From NCBI GenBank assembly GCA_015179045.1, contig WHUZ01000103.1, forward strand, positions 62,001-126,000: a stretch of DNA of 64,000 nucleotides, written 5' to 3'. The stretch comes from Kalaharituber pfeilii. Taxonomy: Eukaryota; Ascomycota; Pezizomycetes; Pezizales; Pezizaceae. Of this stretch, positions 10,241 through 20,640 are shown one piece after another (the first letter of the stretch is position 1; each line of letters opens with the position of its first letter). The position numbers and the translations under genes are program-made. The notes beneath the pieces were generated by a model. That model ran no database searches and was not told the DNA's origin. It was given only the letters and a program-made list of their open reading frames with translations.

Positions 10241-10649
10241 CTATTCTGAGGAAGTATAGCAAGTTTGGCAATGTCAAAGAGTCACCATTACTGTAGAGTG
10301 AGCAGCCCGCATATATTAGATATGTTAGATATGCAGCATCACATACATACGGTATGCAACAGTGATAATTGCATCATCATCATCATGTAGTGCTATACGA
10401 GCTGTACACAGTCTCAAAACCGGCACAAACTATCGGTATCTAGATTAATATCTAGAGTGGGGCTGTCATATCAATAGTTATGCAGGTACATATTAGTACT
10501 GCACTGTTGTAGAGTACAACTGATGCGTAGATACTCTCTAAAGCTACAAATATAAAGACATATAGAAGAAGATATTTTATAACAGCTAGTAGTATGGGGT
10601 AATAGTTTTGGATAGCTGAAAACTAGTTACAGTATGTTATACCTAACTA

Positions 10650-11533
10650 ACATAGGCAGGCTGCCACAACAGGAGACCAACTACCACCTAGGACGAGCGT
10701 TTGGAAGCGACCCCACAACCACAACGTCCTCCCCAGCGAAAACCACATAGATCGAAAGCTCTCAGCGAGCTGAGTCTTTTGATCTAATTTTTATTCCCAA
10801 ATACCCGACACCACAAATTTCCCCCGAGGGGTAAATTTCGAGGAATCGTTCAGCTCACTACCACTGTTTCCAACACATCCACCATCAACTCTGCGCCAAG
10901 AGCCAATAGAAAAGACCTTAACCGGCGCCACCACCTAATAAGACAATGCCCAGAAGCAAGAAGACACGGAGAGGGCCCCCGCCGCCTTTCCCCCCGCTCC
11001 CGGACTGGGAAGTCTTAGACGAGGAGTTACAAGACCATAAATTCGATCTGGGCAAAATCGCCGCCTCGCTTTGGAGGTACTACTCGGTCCATGGCCAGCA
11101 CCCAACGGAGGGTTCGATCCTAAGCATACGCTTCGAAGACAATGAATGGGGCAGGTTGAGTATACAGACAGATCCACACCCGCCCGCCACACACCCACCA
11201 CCACCACTGCCATTGCAGCCACTGGGGCTTAGCCCCATCACGTGCATAGACATACAACCGATGGAGAGCACCTCGGCTTCAGCACAATTGACATCGTGCA
11301 TTCGGAGGAGCCCTCCCCCGAGCCCACAACCCACTCCGCCCCTGCCCCTGCGGTCAAGACTGAGACAAGAAAGCGGAAAGGCAAAGTGGCCTCAGCGCAA
11401 ATGCCGTACGCCCTTAAACGCAGACTTGACGACGCGGAGGCTAGGAAAATAGCCACTGCACCACCGGTTGGGAACCCAGCCGCCGACAGCACCCCTGCCA
11501 GCACCACAGCAGCGACCCCATCGGCCCCCAGAC
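10650..11533 (+). pseudogene. LINE 5' UTR and ORF1-like frame, truncated
   Basis: The leader (about 10680-10945) is related on the opposite strand to the leader at 14010-14235, including the word GCGAAAMCYACATAGATCG and a hairpin. The ATG at 10946 opens a frame starting MPRSKKTRRGPPPPFPPLPD that runs to about 11245. The message then seems to shift frame into a Pro/Ala/Lys-rich part (HSEEPSPEP, KTETRKRKGK, MPYALKRRLDDAEARK). A hAT MITE cuts it at 11534. The protein is not recognisably like the ORF1 at 12894-14000 despite the shared leader. An unrecognised host gene is the alternative. Confidence 0.45.
10749..10785 (+). promoter_or_regulatory. LINE 5'-leader hairpin
   Basis: Stem AGATCGAAAG...CTCAGC with loop GA and partner GCTGAG...CTTTTGATCT, allowing G-T wobble. 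The other LINE copy (14124-14160, minus) keeps the fold with changed bases (CTCAGT-GC-GCTGAG). Confidence 0.55.
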
Positions 11534-11857
11534 TAGTGAGCGGCACGAGCTAGCTCGAGCCGAGCTGGAGGGTGAGCTCGAGCTAGCTCGTGCCCGGATT
11601 GATTATATACATAATATTGACAAACTAAACTAAACTAAGCTAAATTTTCATCTTTCTCACTACTATCAGCTAAATTGTGCATTTCGAAGTTGTTGGTAGG
11701 TCAGAATGAGCTCCAAGTCTCTAATTATTATTATAGTAGGTATTTACAGTTTATGAACCCTTGCACTGGCTAAGCATTTTAGCGAGCTGTCAAGAAAAAC
11801 ACAAGCATGATCTTGGCTCGTTTGAGCTCGAGCTGGCTCGGCTAGTGCCGCTCACTA
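11534..11857 (+). mobile_element. hAT-type MITE, copy 1
   Basis: Ends TAGTGAGCGGCACGAGC and, inverted, GTGCCGCTCACTA. No coding capacity. Subterminal arrays of GAGCTCGAGC words. No clear 8-bp duplication at this copy (CCCCAGAC versus CCAGTGTA), unlike copies 2-4. Confidence 0.85.
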
Positions 11858-12193
11858 CCAGTGTACTGCTGTGAACCGCCGAACCGCCTTACTGCTGCGA
11901 ACTGCTGAACTGTCGCTTGCTGCCTCCTGCCTGCGCTCCGTAGATCGCCGTCATCCACGGGCTCCAGACCACGACCCGCCGTTACAGACACCCACGCTGG
12001 AGGAGGCCCTTCTGAGGCGGACATTGCAGCTCAAATGAGTATGAACAAGAACGGGACGACAGAAAAGTGAGAAAGCAAAGGACAAGCGCAAACCGAGATT
12101 CTGCAACCGAGGTTCCCTGCAAGGCCCTGAGAAAATGGCAGTTCAACATAGGGAAGGCGGACAGCCCGGAGTGTCGGTGGTGCGGCGAAGAGG

Positions 12194-12483
12194 TTTTTTT
12201 TTTTTTATTTTTTTTTATATCATTACTCGCATACCGCCCTACGGGCTATGGCGAGGTATATATTAAAGAGAAAGCAAACTACACGTCCCTAACTACATGT
12301 GATGCCCGCGACTCTCGTACATGATGCGGGTGGTCAATACAGCCTACTTCCTCCGCCTGTGCGGCTCGTATTGAGTGGGCCTCAAAAACTTCCCTCCTAA
12401 CCTGACTCTGTCTCCTCCTCCACATACACCACAACCGAGCTGGTCTTCTTGCCTTCATCTTTCAGCTCGGCCTCACGCCTCAA
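12194..12483 (-). mobile_element. ORF2-less family-A LINE derivative, 5' truncated
   Basis: Flanked by GGCGAAGAGG (about 12184-12193 and 12484-12493). Minus strand, 5' to 3': a piece of ORF1 with the conserved run GKKTSSVVVYVEEE, a short unknown stretch, then the family-A tail CATAGCCCGTAGGGCGGTAT and poly(A). No ORF2 sequence lies between ORF1 and tail. Confidence 0.7.
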
Positions 12484-12893
12484 GGCGAAGAGGAGGAAAC
12501 CACCGCACACATCCTGGACAGATGCAGAACATGGAAACGGAGATGGCCTGGAGGAATGGCGGACCTGGTAAGGCCACCCAAGAGTAAAGACAAGGACATC
12601 CTGATGGAATTGCTGCACTGGACGGAATTATAAGCGGTTGATGTGGCAAGTGTGTGCTCGGAGACGACGACGGACAAGGCTTTCTACCTTCAAGTTCATG
12701 TTCTTTTTCTTTTCCTTTCTATCTTTGACAGGGGAGGGTCGGGAACTCAATGTAACTTTTTTTTTTTTTTTTTTTTATTTCACGTAACCCCGCTTGCAGC
12801 TGTTCGCCATGGCAGGGTCCCTGGACCGAAGTCCTTATGGCCCGGAGACAGGCACCTATGCAACTACATACAAACACGTCCCCTGATATGACA

Positions 12894-14000
12894 TCAACGA
12901 AATGGCGTGATGTAAGAACGTCCATGTCTTGGGCAGTTGACTTCGTAGCTAAAGAGGTTACCGCAGATGATCCTCCCTTCGCATCTGTCGGAGCACTCTT
13001 CCTTCTCCTCTACCACTGCTTCATCCATGTCCATCCTGTCATCTCGCTCCTTCCCCTTCTCTCTTGTACCCACTCTATTCCACTCGTACAATTCCGAGTG
13101 TAGCCATCTCCCAGACAACCTTACCTTCGCTAGTTTTTGACCATCCGACTCTACCTCCCCTTTTAGGTAGATTACGACCGAGCTGGTCTTCTTCCCTTCC
13201 CTCCTCTCCTTCTTCAACAACCATCGGGCTGCAACTATACTCCCCATCCATGGGTTCGCCTTCTCCATCCAGTCCCTAACCTTTCCCAGCTTTTTGGTTG
13301 TTGCAATTCCATGTACCACAATTGCGCGACCGGACTGAGGCAGGCTCAACTGTCGCTTCCCGGTCTGTGGTTTGTTGACTTCTTGCGTGGGAGGTAATTT
13401 TTGGTTTTGTATGGAGATGGGAGGTGTCATCTTTTCTGTAGCCTTCTCCGAAGCTTTTGAGGGCTTCGAAGACTGCCCATTTGTTGGAATGGGGGCCGTG
13501 GGTACCTTCTTGCCCTTCATTAATGGTTGCGCTGAGGGGGTGGAAGACTTTTTAGGGGCCGGTGGTGTTGGTGGAATGTTTTGAGAGATAATTGCTGCAT
13601 ATGACAGCCGTGGTGGTATCTCTGGTTCGGTTTGTGTTTCCCTTTCCTTGGAGTCATGCTTCACAATATCTGCATGCCGGTCTGTACATGTGTACCCTCC
13701 TACCCTTGTTGCAAGGACGTTGGTATACCCGTGTAAGACTCGGAGTTCCTCCAGGAACCTGTCCGTTGGTTCGAAGTTTGGTCTTGTCATTTGGTCTTCT
13801 ATACATTGGTCAATGTGGTCAATGACTTCTCTCACTGCTTCAAGCATATAGGTCATGTTGACTCCACCAAGTCGTTCGCTAATAGACTTGTATAGTGAGG
13901 CCTCGAGACGGGTACTTCTGGCCAGAGTTATTTTGGCACCTGCGGGTATGTTTTTTGGTGCTGGGCTGCCCAATGCCATGAATCTATTGGTCCGATCCAT
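12894..14000 (-). CDS. LINE ORF1 (Gag-like) protein, 368 aa
   Basis: ORF1 of a Tad1-like LINE. Such proteins bind element RNA in the ribonucleoprotein used for target-primed reverse transcription. The ATG at 14000 lies just after the conserved 5' leader. Residues ~1-115 look globular (ASLYKSISERLGGVNMTYML, many acidic residues). Residues ~140-225 are Pro/Ser/Lys-rich and probably disordered. Residues ~227-320 hold the conserved segment: GRAIVVHGIATTKKLGKVRD, KTSSVVIYLKGEVES, and RLSGRWLHSELYEWNR. That pattern (SSVVI...GRWL...YEWNR) recurs in ORF1 fragments at 12380-12480 and 53405-53600. The C-terminus is acidic (MDMDEAVVEEKEE) and ends where 3' sequence begins. No CCHC zinc knuckles are seen, perhaps lost with the deletion that removed ORF2. 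The frame is intact, so it could be expressed. Confidence 0.75.
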   Translation of the reverse strand: MDRTNRFMALGSPAPKNIPAGAKITLARSTRLEASLYKSISERLGGVNMTYMLEAVREVIDHIDQCIEDQMTRPNFEPTDRFLEELRVLHGYTNVLATRVGGYTCTDRHADIVKHDSKERETQTEPEIPPRLSYAAIISQNIPPTPPAPKKSSTPSAQPLMKGKKVPTAPIPTNGQSSKPSKASEKATEKMTPPISIQNQKLPPTQEVNKPQTGKRQLSLPQSGRAIVVHGIATTKKLGKVRDWMEKANPWMGSIVAARWLLKKERREGKKTSSVVIYLKGEVESDGQKLAKVRLSGRWLHSELYEWNRVGTREKGKERDDRMDMDEAVVEEKEECSDRCEGRIICGNLFSYEVNCPRHGRSYITPFR

Positions 14001-14123
14001 GGTGGGAGTGCCAAGAAGTCAGGGATGTTGGTGTGCTGGCAACGGAGTGGGGAGCTGAATATGTCCTCGAAACTTCACCCCAAGGGGGAAACTTGAGGAG
14101 TTGGGTATTTTGGAATGAAAATT

Positions 14124-14160
14124 AGATCAAAAGACTCAGCGCACTGAGCACTTTCGATCT
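14124..14160 (-). promoter_or_regulatory. LINE 5'-leader hairpin, copy 2
   Basis: Minus strand: AGATCGAAAGTG, CTCAGTGCGCTGAG, then TCTTTTGATCT. See 10749-10785. Confidence 0.55.
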
Positions 14161-14312
14161 ATGTAGGTTTCGCTGGGGGGACGTTGTATTTGCGGAGTGG
14201 CTTCCAAGTGCTCGTCCTGTCAAAGTGGTTGTCGCGAACTCAATGTAACTAAACATCGCCATAGCCCTTAGGGCGGCACGCGATCAATGATATTAAAAAA
14301 AAAAAAAAAAAA

Positions 14313-15100
14313 AGCCGAGGTTCCAGGTTCCCAACATAAGACCCGTGTCCAGCATTCAGCTCCGTGAACTAGATGAACAGCGTAAAAAGTTTGCAGGCTT
14401 TCCCCTGATCTTCTGCAAACACCTGTTGGAGTTCAAACCTAAAGAAAGGAAAACGTTAGGTTTTTGACAGCAGATTATGGTGTAGCCCGCAAGCTTAGCA
14501 GTTTGTTCTTCGTCTGAAAATTTCAAGAACAGTAGGGCTTTACCTTACAATTAATCTTTAGCCTTTATTAAACGCCGGGCGTCCAATTGTTGAACAGGAG
14601 TCGCCGTGCTGCCATAGTTTGAAGCTACATCGGAGCGGCAGCATTGAGGCGCCTGAAGTTGATTATGGTCATACTATTGTAGAGCAGAGATCGCGAAGTG
14701 TAAAACAGGAAGTCGTCCAACTTCTTCTCTTTAACCTATTTCTACTCACAAGGAATTCAATCTTTATGGAAGGAAGTTTAAAAGGAATTCCCTCTCCTTG
14801 TCTAGTACCAAGGGCCACTGGAACGCGCCACATGAGTCAAAGTTGTTTTCTGGTCCCGTCCGGAGTCTGGTCATGTTCCAGACCACTGCGCTCTGCGATG
14901 GATATAGTCGGGCCCCTGGTTATGTAATTCAATGAAAATTCCCAAGGAGGTGGATAGGGCGGCACATATCAGCATACTCATCCCATACCGGGGAAAAATG
15001 GCGACCGATGACGATGGTGAGCAAAATACGCAGGATGGAGGAGAGAAACAGACTGAGCCTGAGCTATCACCCTCAGAAGAGGAGGAAGGCTCGCAGGCAT
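14313..15100. other. Unassigned spacer
   Basis: No recognised gene. Short open frames (for example 14619-14927) have no visible domain or intron pattern. Confidence 0.3.
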
Positions 15101-15320
15101 GTTGGGAGCTCTGATGGGGGAAGCAACTGAGGCTGTGGAGGGCCACGATAGGGAAAGCGGACGGCCCGGAGCTCCAGTGGTATCTGCACCAGGTGCGAAC
15201 TGTGGAGAAGAAGGTTGGGGCTGGAGGTACCAAGAAGGCCTAGGGGGGCAAGGACGGCGAACAGGGTCCCCTGGTGGATCTGTTGAGGTGGGTGGAGAGA
15301 TGACCGGGAAGAGTTGAGGA
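15101..15320 (+). pseudogene. Heavily decayed LINE C-terminus
   Basis: GATAGGGAAAGCGGACGGCC at 15150 matches the IGKADSPEC stretch at 12150. The rest is eroded, with no poly(A) or duplication. Confidence 0.35.
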
Positions 15321-16013
15321 AACCGCGTTGTGGTAGGCGGCGCGCCTAAGCTATTACCGCGCTGATGCCAGCGGGACTCAGACACGTGGGCCGTATGGCG
15401 ATATAGGCAATGCTAGGTTACATAGTGAGGGTAAGTCCAGGGGCATGGGAGATGCTTAGAAATGGTGATGCAGCACCAACTGGTATAAGGAGGGCATTCT
15501 TTCTACCTTCTTCATCTTCATCTTTCATCCTTCCTATTTGCTGTTTATTGATTCATCTGTTCATACTCATTTTGCATTACCTTCAACCTTTCTACAGTTG
15601 TGTCTTTCTGATATTGGTTTCTGCACTTGCTATAAAATCAAACAACTCTCGCTCGCGCTCAGTAATTTTCTCCATTCACCGAATTAATACTGCCTTCACT
15701 TCCTCCTTTGCCTAGCGACCTCCCACAGGCTCCCAGCAGAGGACCCAGTGCGTAGAGTGTTGGAATTACGTGCAGCGCGTCCCACGCTCATAGCGTTATT
15801 GTTTGGTACTCTATTTATTTTGAGTTTGGTTGGTTTGGCAGTTTACGCTCGAGTTCTGTGGCTTGGTTTCTTCAATACCCCCTTTGTATTTATCCCCGTC
15901 ATAGCCCATAAGAGTACTGTAATTCACCACCAAGGGAGCCACATCGCCAAACGTGGCCACCTCCGTACCAAAAGTGACCATCCCACAAAGCACTTATACA
16001 TATCCCCAAAGTG
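15321..16013. other. Unassigned spacer
   Basis: A segment at 15715-15760 (GACCTCCCACAGGCTCCCAG) resembles 57958-57990, so some dispersed repeat may be present. No gene recognised. Confidence 0.25.
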
Positions 16014-16075
16014 CGCCCTGCCATGGCGAACAGCTGCAAGCGGGGTCACGTGCAAAAAAAAAAAAAAAAAAAAAA
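16014..16075 (+). mobile_element. Short family-B LINE tail insertion
   Basis: GCCCTGCCATGGCGAACAGC, TGCAAGCGGGGTCACGTGC, poly(A). Flanked by the perfect duplication CCCAAAGTG (16005-16013, 16076-16084). Confidence 0.85.
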
Positions 16076-16084
16076 CCCAAAGTG

Positions 16085-17600
16085 TCGTGGTATCGGTTGA
16101 TATGGGATTCTCATAAAAAATACTTACAGGAACCAATTGCAATGCCTCCCAATTGTGTCAAAACGGCCTTGAGAGTGTCACCGAAGGCCTTTGTGTATAG
16201 GGCAGATTGATACCCTATACATTTCTCTATTTAAATTGAGCCATTCCAATATGAGTATCCTAATACCCACTATTGGGAATTCTTCACATAACAAATTGTT
16301 TCTATGAGAAAGTGAATATTGTGAATATGTCACAACATTGATTTACTGCTCTTTTTACACTTTTATATGAAACAAAATTACCATATTCGCAAGGTTGAAC
16401 ATTTTAATCAAATTTATTGCAGGTGCAGAACTGTGAAAATGTATGCTAAGAAGCACGCAAAAATGTGCAGAACCATAATTCCTTGACCAACGTAAAATTA
16501 GGCAAACAAAGAATGGCTCTTAGTTTGACCTTATTAGAACGGTCACAGAAAAATTTGTTATAGAGGTGGAGATTTATGCTCTATCGAGCAATCATTTTGG
16601 TGCGGAAGTGGGCGGTGCGGCTCGCTCGGCAGTGAATTACAGTAATGATATTGAAAAATAAGTTAAAAAAACAAAATTGTCTTGCCAATGTGATTGGGCT
16701 TAGTATGTAGTATAGAAGAAACAGTTGTAGGAAGATCGTATAATATGTACATCTCTCGTTCATTTATATAAACGTAAAGCTTGTGCTCAATTCATAGTGG
16801 GATCAATGATTGCCCCAGATTTGTGAGAAGTGCACACTAGTACAATGTCCCAGGCGCAAAAAGTGTTGAAGATTATGCAACGAGCATCACGGGACATATC
16901 ACGTGAGGCTGCCATGTGTGAAGGATAGCACATGAACCGAGATTATGGTATAAGGTAATTCCAGGTGATGAGGAATCTAAGTTGTGGATACGTGTTGTGA
17001 TAATGAGCAACCTTAATGTCATGCCGCAATAGGAAATAACAGGGATTAGTTCTTGGTAACAACCATGCAGTGATCGACCCGAACCACAGAATGCTCTCGA
17101 ACCGCCGCCATAGCTCTACATCATTCTATATCATTCTACAGCATTCTACAAGCACTCTTCTATGTCGTCATGCATGTTTCTATTTCCATCTGTCTTCTTC
17201 TATGTCGTCATGTCCAAGTTCATGCAATACTCGTACCTGCTACTTCTGTTCACTCTCTCTCGTCTATATATACCTCTTCTACCCGCCTGTATGTAGTCTC
17301 CACTGGTCAACGTACGCTCATTCTCTCTTCTACCTTGTCCCTCTCTGTTCCTGCTGTCTCGTAGCACCCGCGATCGTGCCTTCGCCTACTGATCCCAGCA
17401 TCGCCCTTACACTTAATACTCGCACAATTTGGTAGCAGCTCATGTCTATAAATAGGTGGATGTTAGGAGCACATACTGTACGTTGAATACAGAAGACATA
17501 AGCGTGAACAACACTATATGCATCCCTGCGCATCTTTTCCGTATATGTTGCTACAAAAAGTATACAACCAGTATTGACTCAACTAGTAGGATTTGCTGAG
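16085..17600. other. AT-rich unassigned spacer
   Basis: No recognised gene. A weak LINE-tail-like end occurs near 16640-16670 (CAGTAATGATATTGAAAAAT). A C/T-rich stretch lies at 17110-17370. Confidence 0.3.
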
Positions 17601-17602
17601 TC

Positions 17603-17623
17603 TTGGCTGGAGGCCTGACACAC
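17603..17623 (+). promoter_or_regulatory. Conserved upstream block of the coiled-coil family
   Basis: TGGCTGGAGGCCTGACACAC, about 254 bases before the ATG at 17877. The block recurs with one or two changes at 34850-34869 and 47413-47433, each 154 bases before the paralogue's ATG. Most other upstream sequence of this copy differs. Confidence 0.5.
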
Positions 17624-17689
17624 TTATGCATACTTTAGATATTTAACTTAACTTCAATCCCCAATGCGAACACATCTGAACTCCACTAG

Positions 17690-17735
17690 TAGCTTGTACG
17701 CGGGGTTACGTGATGGGAAAAAAAAAAGACACTTC
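17690..17735 (+). mobile_element. Decayed family-B tail
   Basis: AGCTTGTACGCGGGGTTACG, TGATGGG, poly(A). Target duplication not resolved. Confidence 0.5.
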
Positions 17736-17876
17736 AATAAACTTTAATTCAAGTTCCAAACTTCTTTTGTAGTACGCCTCACTACCGTTGCCTTGTTCTC
17801 TTGCTCAAGTATTCGTTGTCCAAATTTACGCATCCGCCTCCAATTCCTATCAGTGTACTTAGCCTACTTCCACATC

Positions 17877-18909
17877 ATGTCACAAATTCGATTCCAGCAA
17901 CGCGATCACGATCTTATGCCGGATGCAGATGATGTCCTCACTCACGAGAAGCTTGACAGCCTATGGGAATGGTTCTCCGCAGCTAATAAGAAGGGGTTGC
18001 CTCCATACTTGATTTTCGCGAAGCTTGTTAATGCAGTGCGTGTAACCCGCCCGCAAAGAAAGTTGTTGTGGTACTGGGTGCTGACAAGGTATATAGGCCA
18101 GAAATCCTTATCGCGATCAACTCTTGATTGCTCGTGGCGGCCATGAACTGCTTACCCTAGGCACTTCCGCCTATGCTCCAAGTGAATTTACAGCAACTCC
18201 AGGACTTGGAGAGGCACAACAACAACTCGAGTACAGGGAGGACAAAGCTACTATTCAGGCCCTAAGCGCTAAGGTGGAGTTTCTGGAAGATGCAATGAAT
18301 TCTCAGCAGCATATGATTAACGATTTGGAAGATTCATTGCATCTAAAGCAAACGATCGTACAGCAACTGCAGGATTCACTCGACGCGAAACACAAGACCA
18401 TAAATCAACTGGAGGATCGTATTGATAACTTGAATCTCAAGCAAGAGGAACTACAAACGAAAGCCGAAACCGAGAAAAAAGAGTTAGAAAATGATATCCA
18501 GGTAATAAGATTAAAGTCTAAAATGCTCAAGCAGATTCAGGTTGCTCTCAAATCACCTCACTATGGCAAATTCATCTCAATTACGAAGGAGGGCGCAACA
18601 GGGATCGCCACATCTGATGGAAGAGAGGCTCTCATTTTGATTAGGCACCCTAATGGCACTTTTTCGTTCCGGAATAACGGGAACCCGATTGCCTACTTGA
18701 GCAATTCTAACAAATATAGTTTTCGCTCAAACCACATCTGCGGCAACACGGAGAAGTTTCGGCTGCATTATGCTGATCATGGCAAGACGTACATTGAGTC
18801 TGTGTCATTTCCAGGGAGTTTCCTATCCCCGGAGGCACTGTACCCAAATGAACTTAATTGGTGTTGTGCTAAGAGTGTTTACTCAGCATTTTGTATTATC
18901 TTGACATGA
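17877..18909 (+). CDS. Coiled-coil protein with beta-trefoil-like C-terminus, 323 aa (member 1)
   Basis: Two exons: 17877-18035 and 18097-18909. The 61-bp intron (18036-18096) starts GTGCGT and ends ATATAG, with GCTGAC as likely branch site. It sits at the same codon position as in the member at 47587. Residues ~1-85 form a conserved module: LMPDADD, LDSLWEWFSAANKK, LIFAKLVNAARNPYRDQ, LGTSAYAPSEF. Residues ~97-203 are a coiled coil built of 14-residue units (EDSLHLKQTIVQQL, QDSLDAKHKTINQL). Residues ~205-315 contain YGKFISITKEG, RHPNGTFSFRNNG and CGNTEKFRLHYA, a pattern like fascin-type beta-trefoil repeats. No signal peptide or membrane segment. Function unknown; self-assembly through the coil with ligand binding by the C-terminus is an inference. 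The family appears host-derived rather than transposon-encoded. Confidence 0.75.
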
Positions 18910-19233
18910 CAAAGTTGGTTAGTAGTGGTATGTATATTGTATTTTGTTTCACTACATGCCTTTCATTGCAAACGAGTGTAACGTATTTATCAAAGCGGAA
19001 ACTGCTGGTTGGCCAACGCCAATTTAATCCTGGCACCACCAGTTTACATAATCCAAATCTGAATGTGAGGACCAATCGGAACGACAATTGTACGCAGTTC
19101 CTTGTTTTTCTTATTCTCATTTGCATGACTACGGGGAATGGATTTTCATAAAGCGGGAGATCCTGCGTGTTTGTCCTGAGCATGCCAAGATTTACTATTT
19201 GTTCCTTTTGAAAGTAATCATACCTTGCAAAGT

Positions 19234-19269
19234 GCCCTGCCATGGCGAACAGCTGCACTATAAAAAAAC
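19234..19269 (+). mobile_element. 36-bp family-B tail insertion
   Basis: GCCCTGCCATGGCGAACAGC, TGCACTAT, short poly(A). Flanked by the perfect duplication ACCTTGCAAAGT (19222-19233, 19270-19281). The smallest in the window. SD-B copy 2 carries it too (about 39238-39275). Confidence 0.8.
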
Positions 19270-19974
19270 ACCTTGCAAAGTAAACCGAGCAGCAAAACAT
19301 ACTTTGTACTGAACTTTTTTTTTTTTTTTTTTTTTTTTTTATCCCTCCAGAAGCTTCTAGGTTATATTTCTGGAGTTTTATAGCTCAGAACTGCAGCATT
19401 CATAGAATCATATTTCTTGTATTAAGGATTATTCATTACCTAATTAGGTATATATAGATGGATATTTCTATGAATCACTACTTTCTGTGAATACCTATAT
19501 TTAGAAGCTACTCAGGATATATTTTTCTATATGTAGAGTTATATTCTAGAACATTCTGAACACGCCTCATATTTTTGGGATTATATACAGACTAAATATT
19601 AAATTTACTTCTAGCAGTAAATATATATTGGCTCACCACTTGTTTCATATGTATCCAATTCTCATGAAACATTTCAGATTTCTCAAATACATACTATAGA
19701 AGGTATTTTAACCCTTGCTCAAGGTCCTAAATAGCCATCTTGCCATTTTATACCTACATAGGGTTCAGATGCTGAATTAGGCAACTACCACCATAGAGTA
19801 TCATTCAAAATTTCCAATTGGCTAACTGAGGTGCGGAAGTTACTTTGCTATCCCTCTCCAAGCTGCATGTGCAATTTGGTTATCTTCTATGAAGATTTGG
19901 CCTTACAGGAGGCTGTTGTTTTAATTCCGGAAGTGCCCCGGACCCCGGTAATGCGCCGGATCCCGGTCAGTGAC

Positions 19975-20640
19975 GTTAGCGCATTTGGTTTCCTTGATTT
20001 CCTTGTACTTTCATCCACACTTTGGAAATTCCTGTGGTTTCGTGGGTTTCTTGTGGGGGTGTCATCTTATCCGGTTGAATCGAGTGGGAGGTTAGCGACG
20101 TTGTCCTTTTTGATCTCCCTAAATTTGCTGATTTTGTCGATTTCGTTTGCTCTTTTTCGGCCTTTGCTGATGATGGTTCGCTATGACGTCTGAAGCTTTG
20201 CTGCGGCCCCTCCTGTCTTTGGTGGCTGAGGTTGAAACTTGAGGAAGGAAAATTAAAAGTCGTGGTCGCAATGGGCAGAACTTCCAGGCAGGTGTCGGAT
20301 ATGGGGAAGGGAACGAAATGGCAAGCTTGCCGCGCGGAGCACGTGGAAAGAAGGATGGCACGTGAGAGTATGGGGATATATGTAGTATTCTTACTGTGCT
20401 TCATAAAATAAGACATCCCTATTCCTCTCCTCTGCACCCGCACTTTCGTATTAGTACCCCAGGCCCTACGTTCGCTCTGCCAGCTCCTACTGCGACGGTC
20501 CACCGAATGGCAGATGTGGATATTATCTGTCATCTTGTTTATTTCTTTTATTTCCTTATTCATCTCCGTTATTCTTAGTCTCATCATGGCACGTAGCGCG
20601 GCGTATGAGTAACGGGATTTTTTTTCTAAAAATATATATG
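19975..20640 (+). repeat. Dispersed repeat R-C, copy 2
   Basis: Related to 640-1540 and nearly identical to 39955-40640. Ends in TAGCGCGGCGTATGAGTAAC, then T-rich sequence. Confidence 0.55.

Larger units (their letters stand above)
12758..14235 (-). mobile_element. ORF1-only LINE (half-LINE) with intact ends
   Basis: A 1478-bp minus-strand element flanked by a perfect 15-bp duplication GAACTCAATGTAACT (12743-12757, 14236-14250). It has a full-looking 5' leader with hairpin, a complete ORF1 (12894-14000), a ~90-bp 3' region, the family-B tail (CTGCCATGGCGAACAGCTGC...) and poly(A). No reverse transcriptase or RNase H sequence is present. The ends and duplication imply it moved as this short form, using another LINE's ORF2, rather than losing ORF2 after insertion. 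The target was an older family-A LINE. Confidence 0.85.
12067..14312 (+). pseudogene. LINE ORF2 C-terminus with nested insertions
   Basis: Plus-strand remnant of the Cys-rich end of a family-A LINE. The parts are ALRKWQFNIGKADSPECRWC (about 12125-12190), then TTAHILDRCRTWKRRWPGG...LMELLHWTEL to the stop at 12630-12632, a 3' UTR, and the family-A tail with poly(A) at 14251-14312. It is split by a family-A element (12194-12483) and an ORF1-only LINE (12758-14235). Removing both restores one LINE end. Confidence 0.75.

Noticed and set aside
11238..11546. Minus-strand open frame
   Set aside because: Shadow of the GC-rich plus-strand ORF1-like frame; no domain.
15715..15760. Solo LTR related to 57958-57990
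   Set aside because: Only a short shared word; no termini or target duplication.
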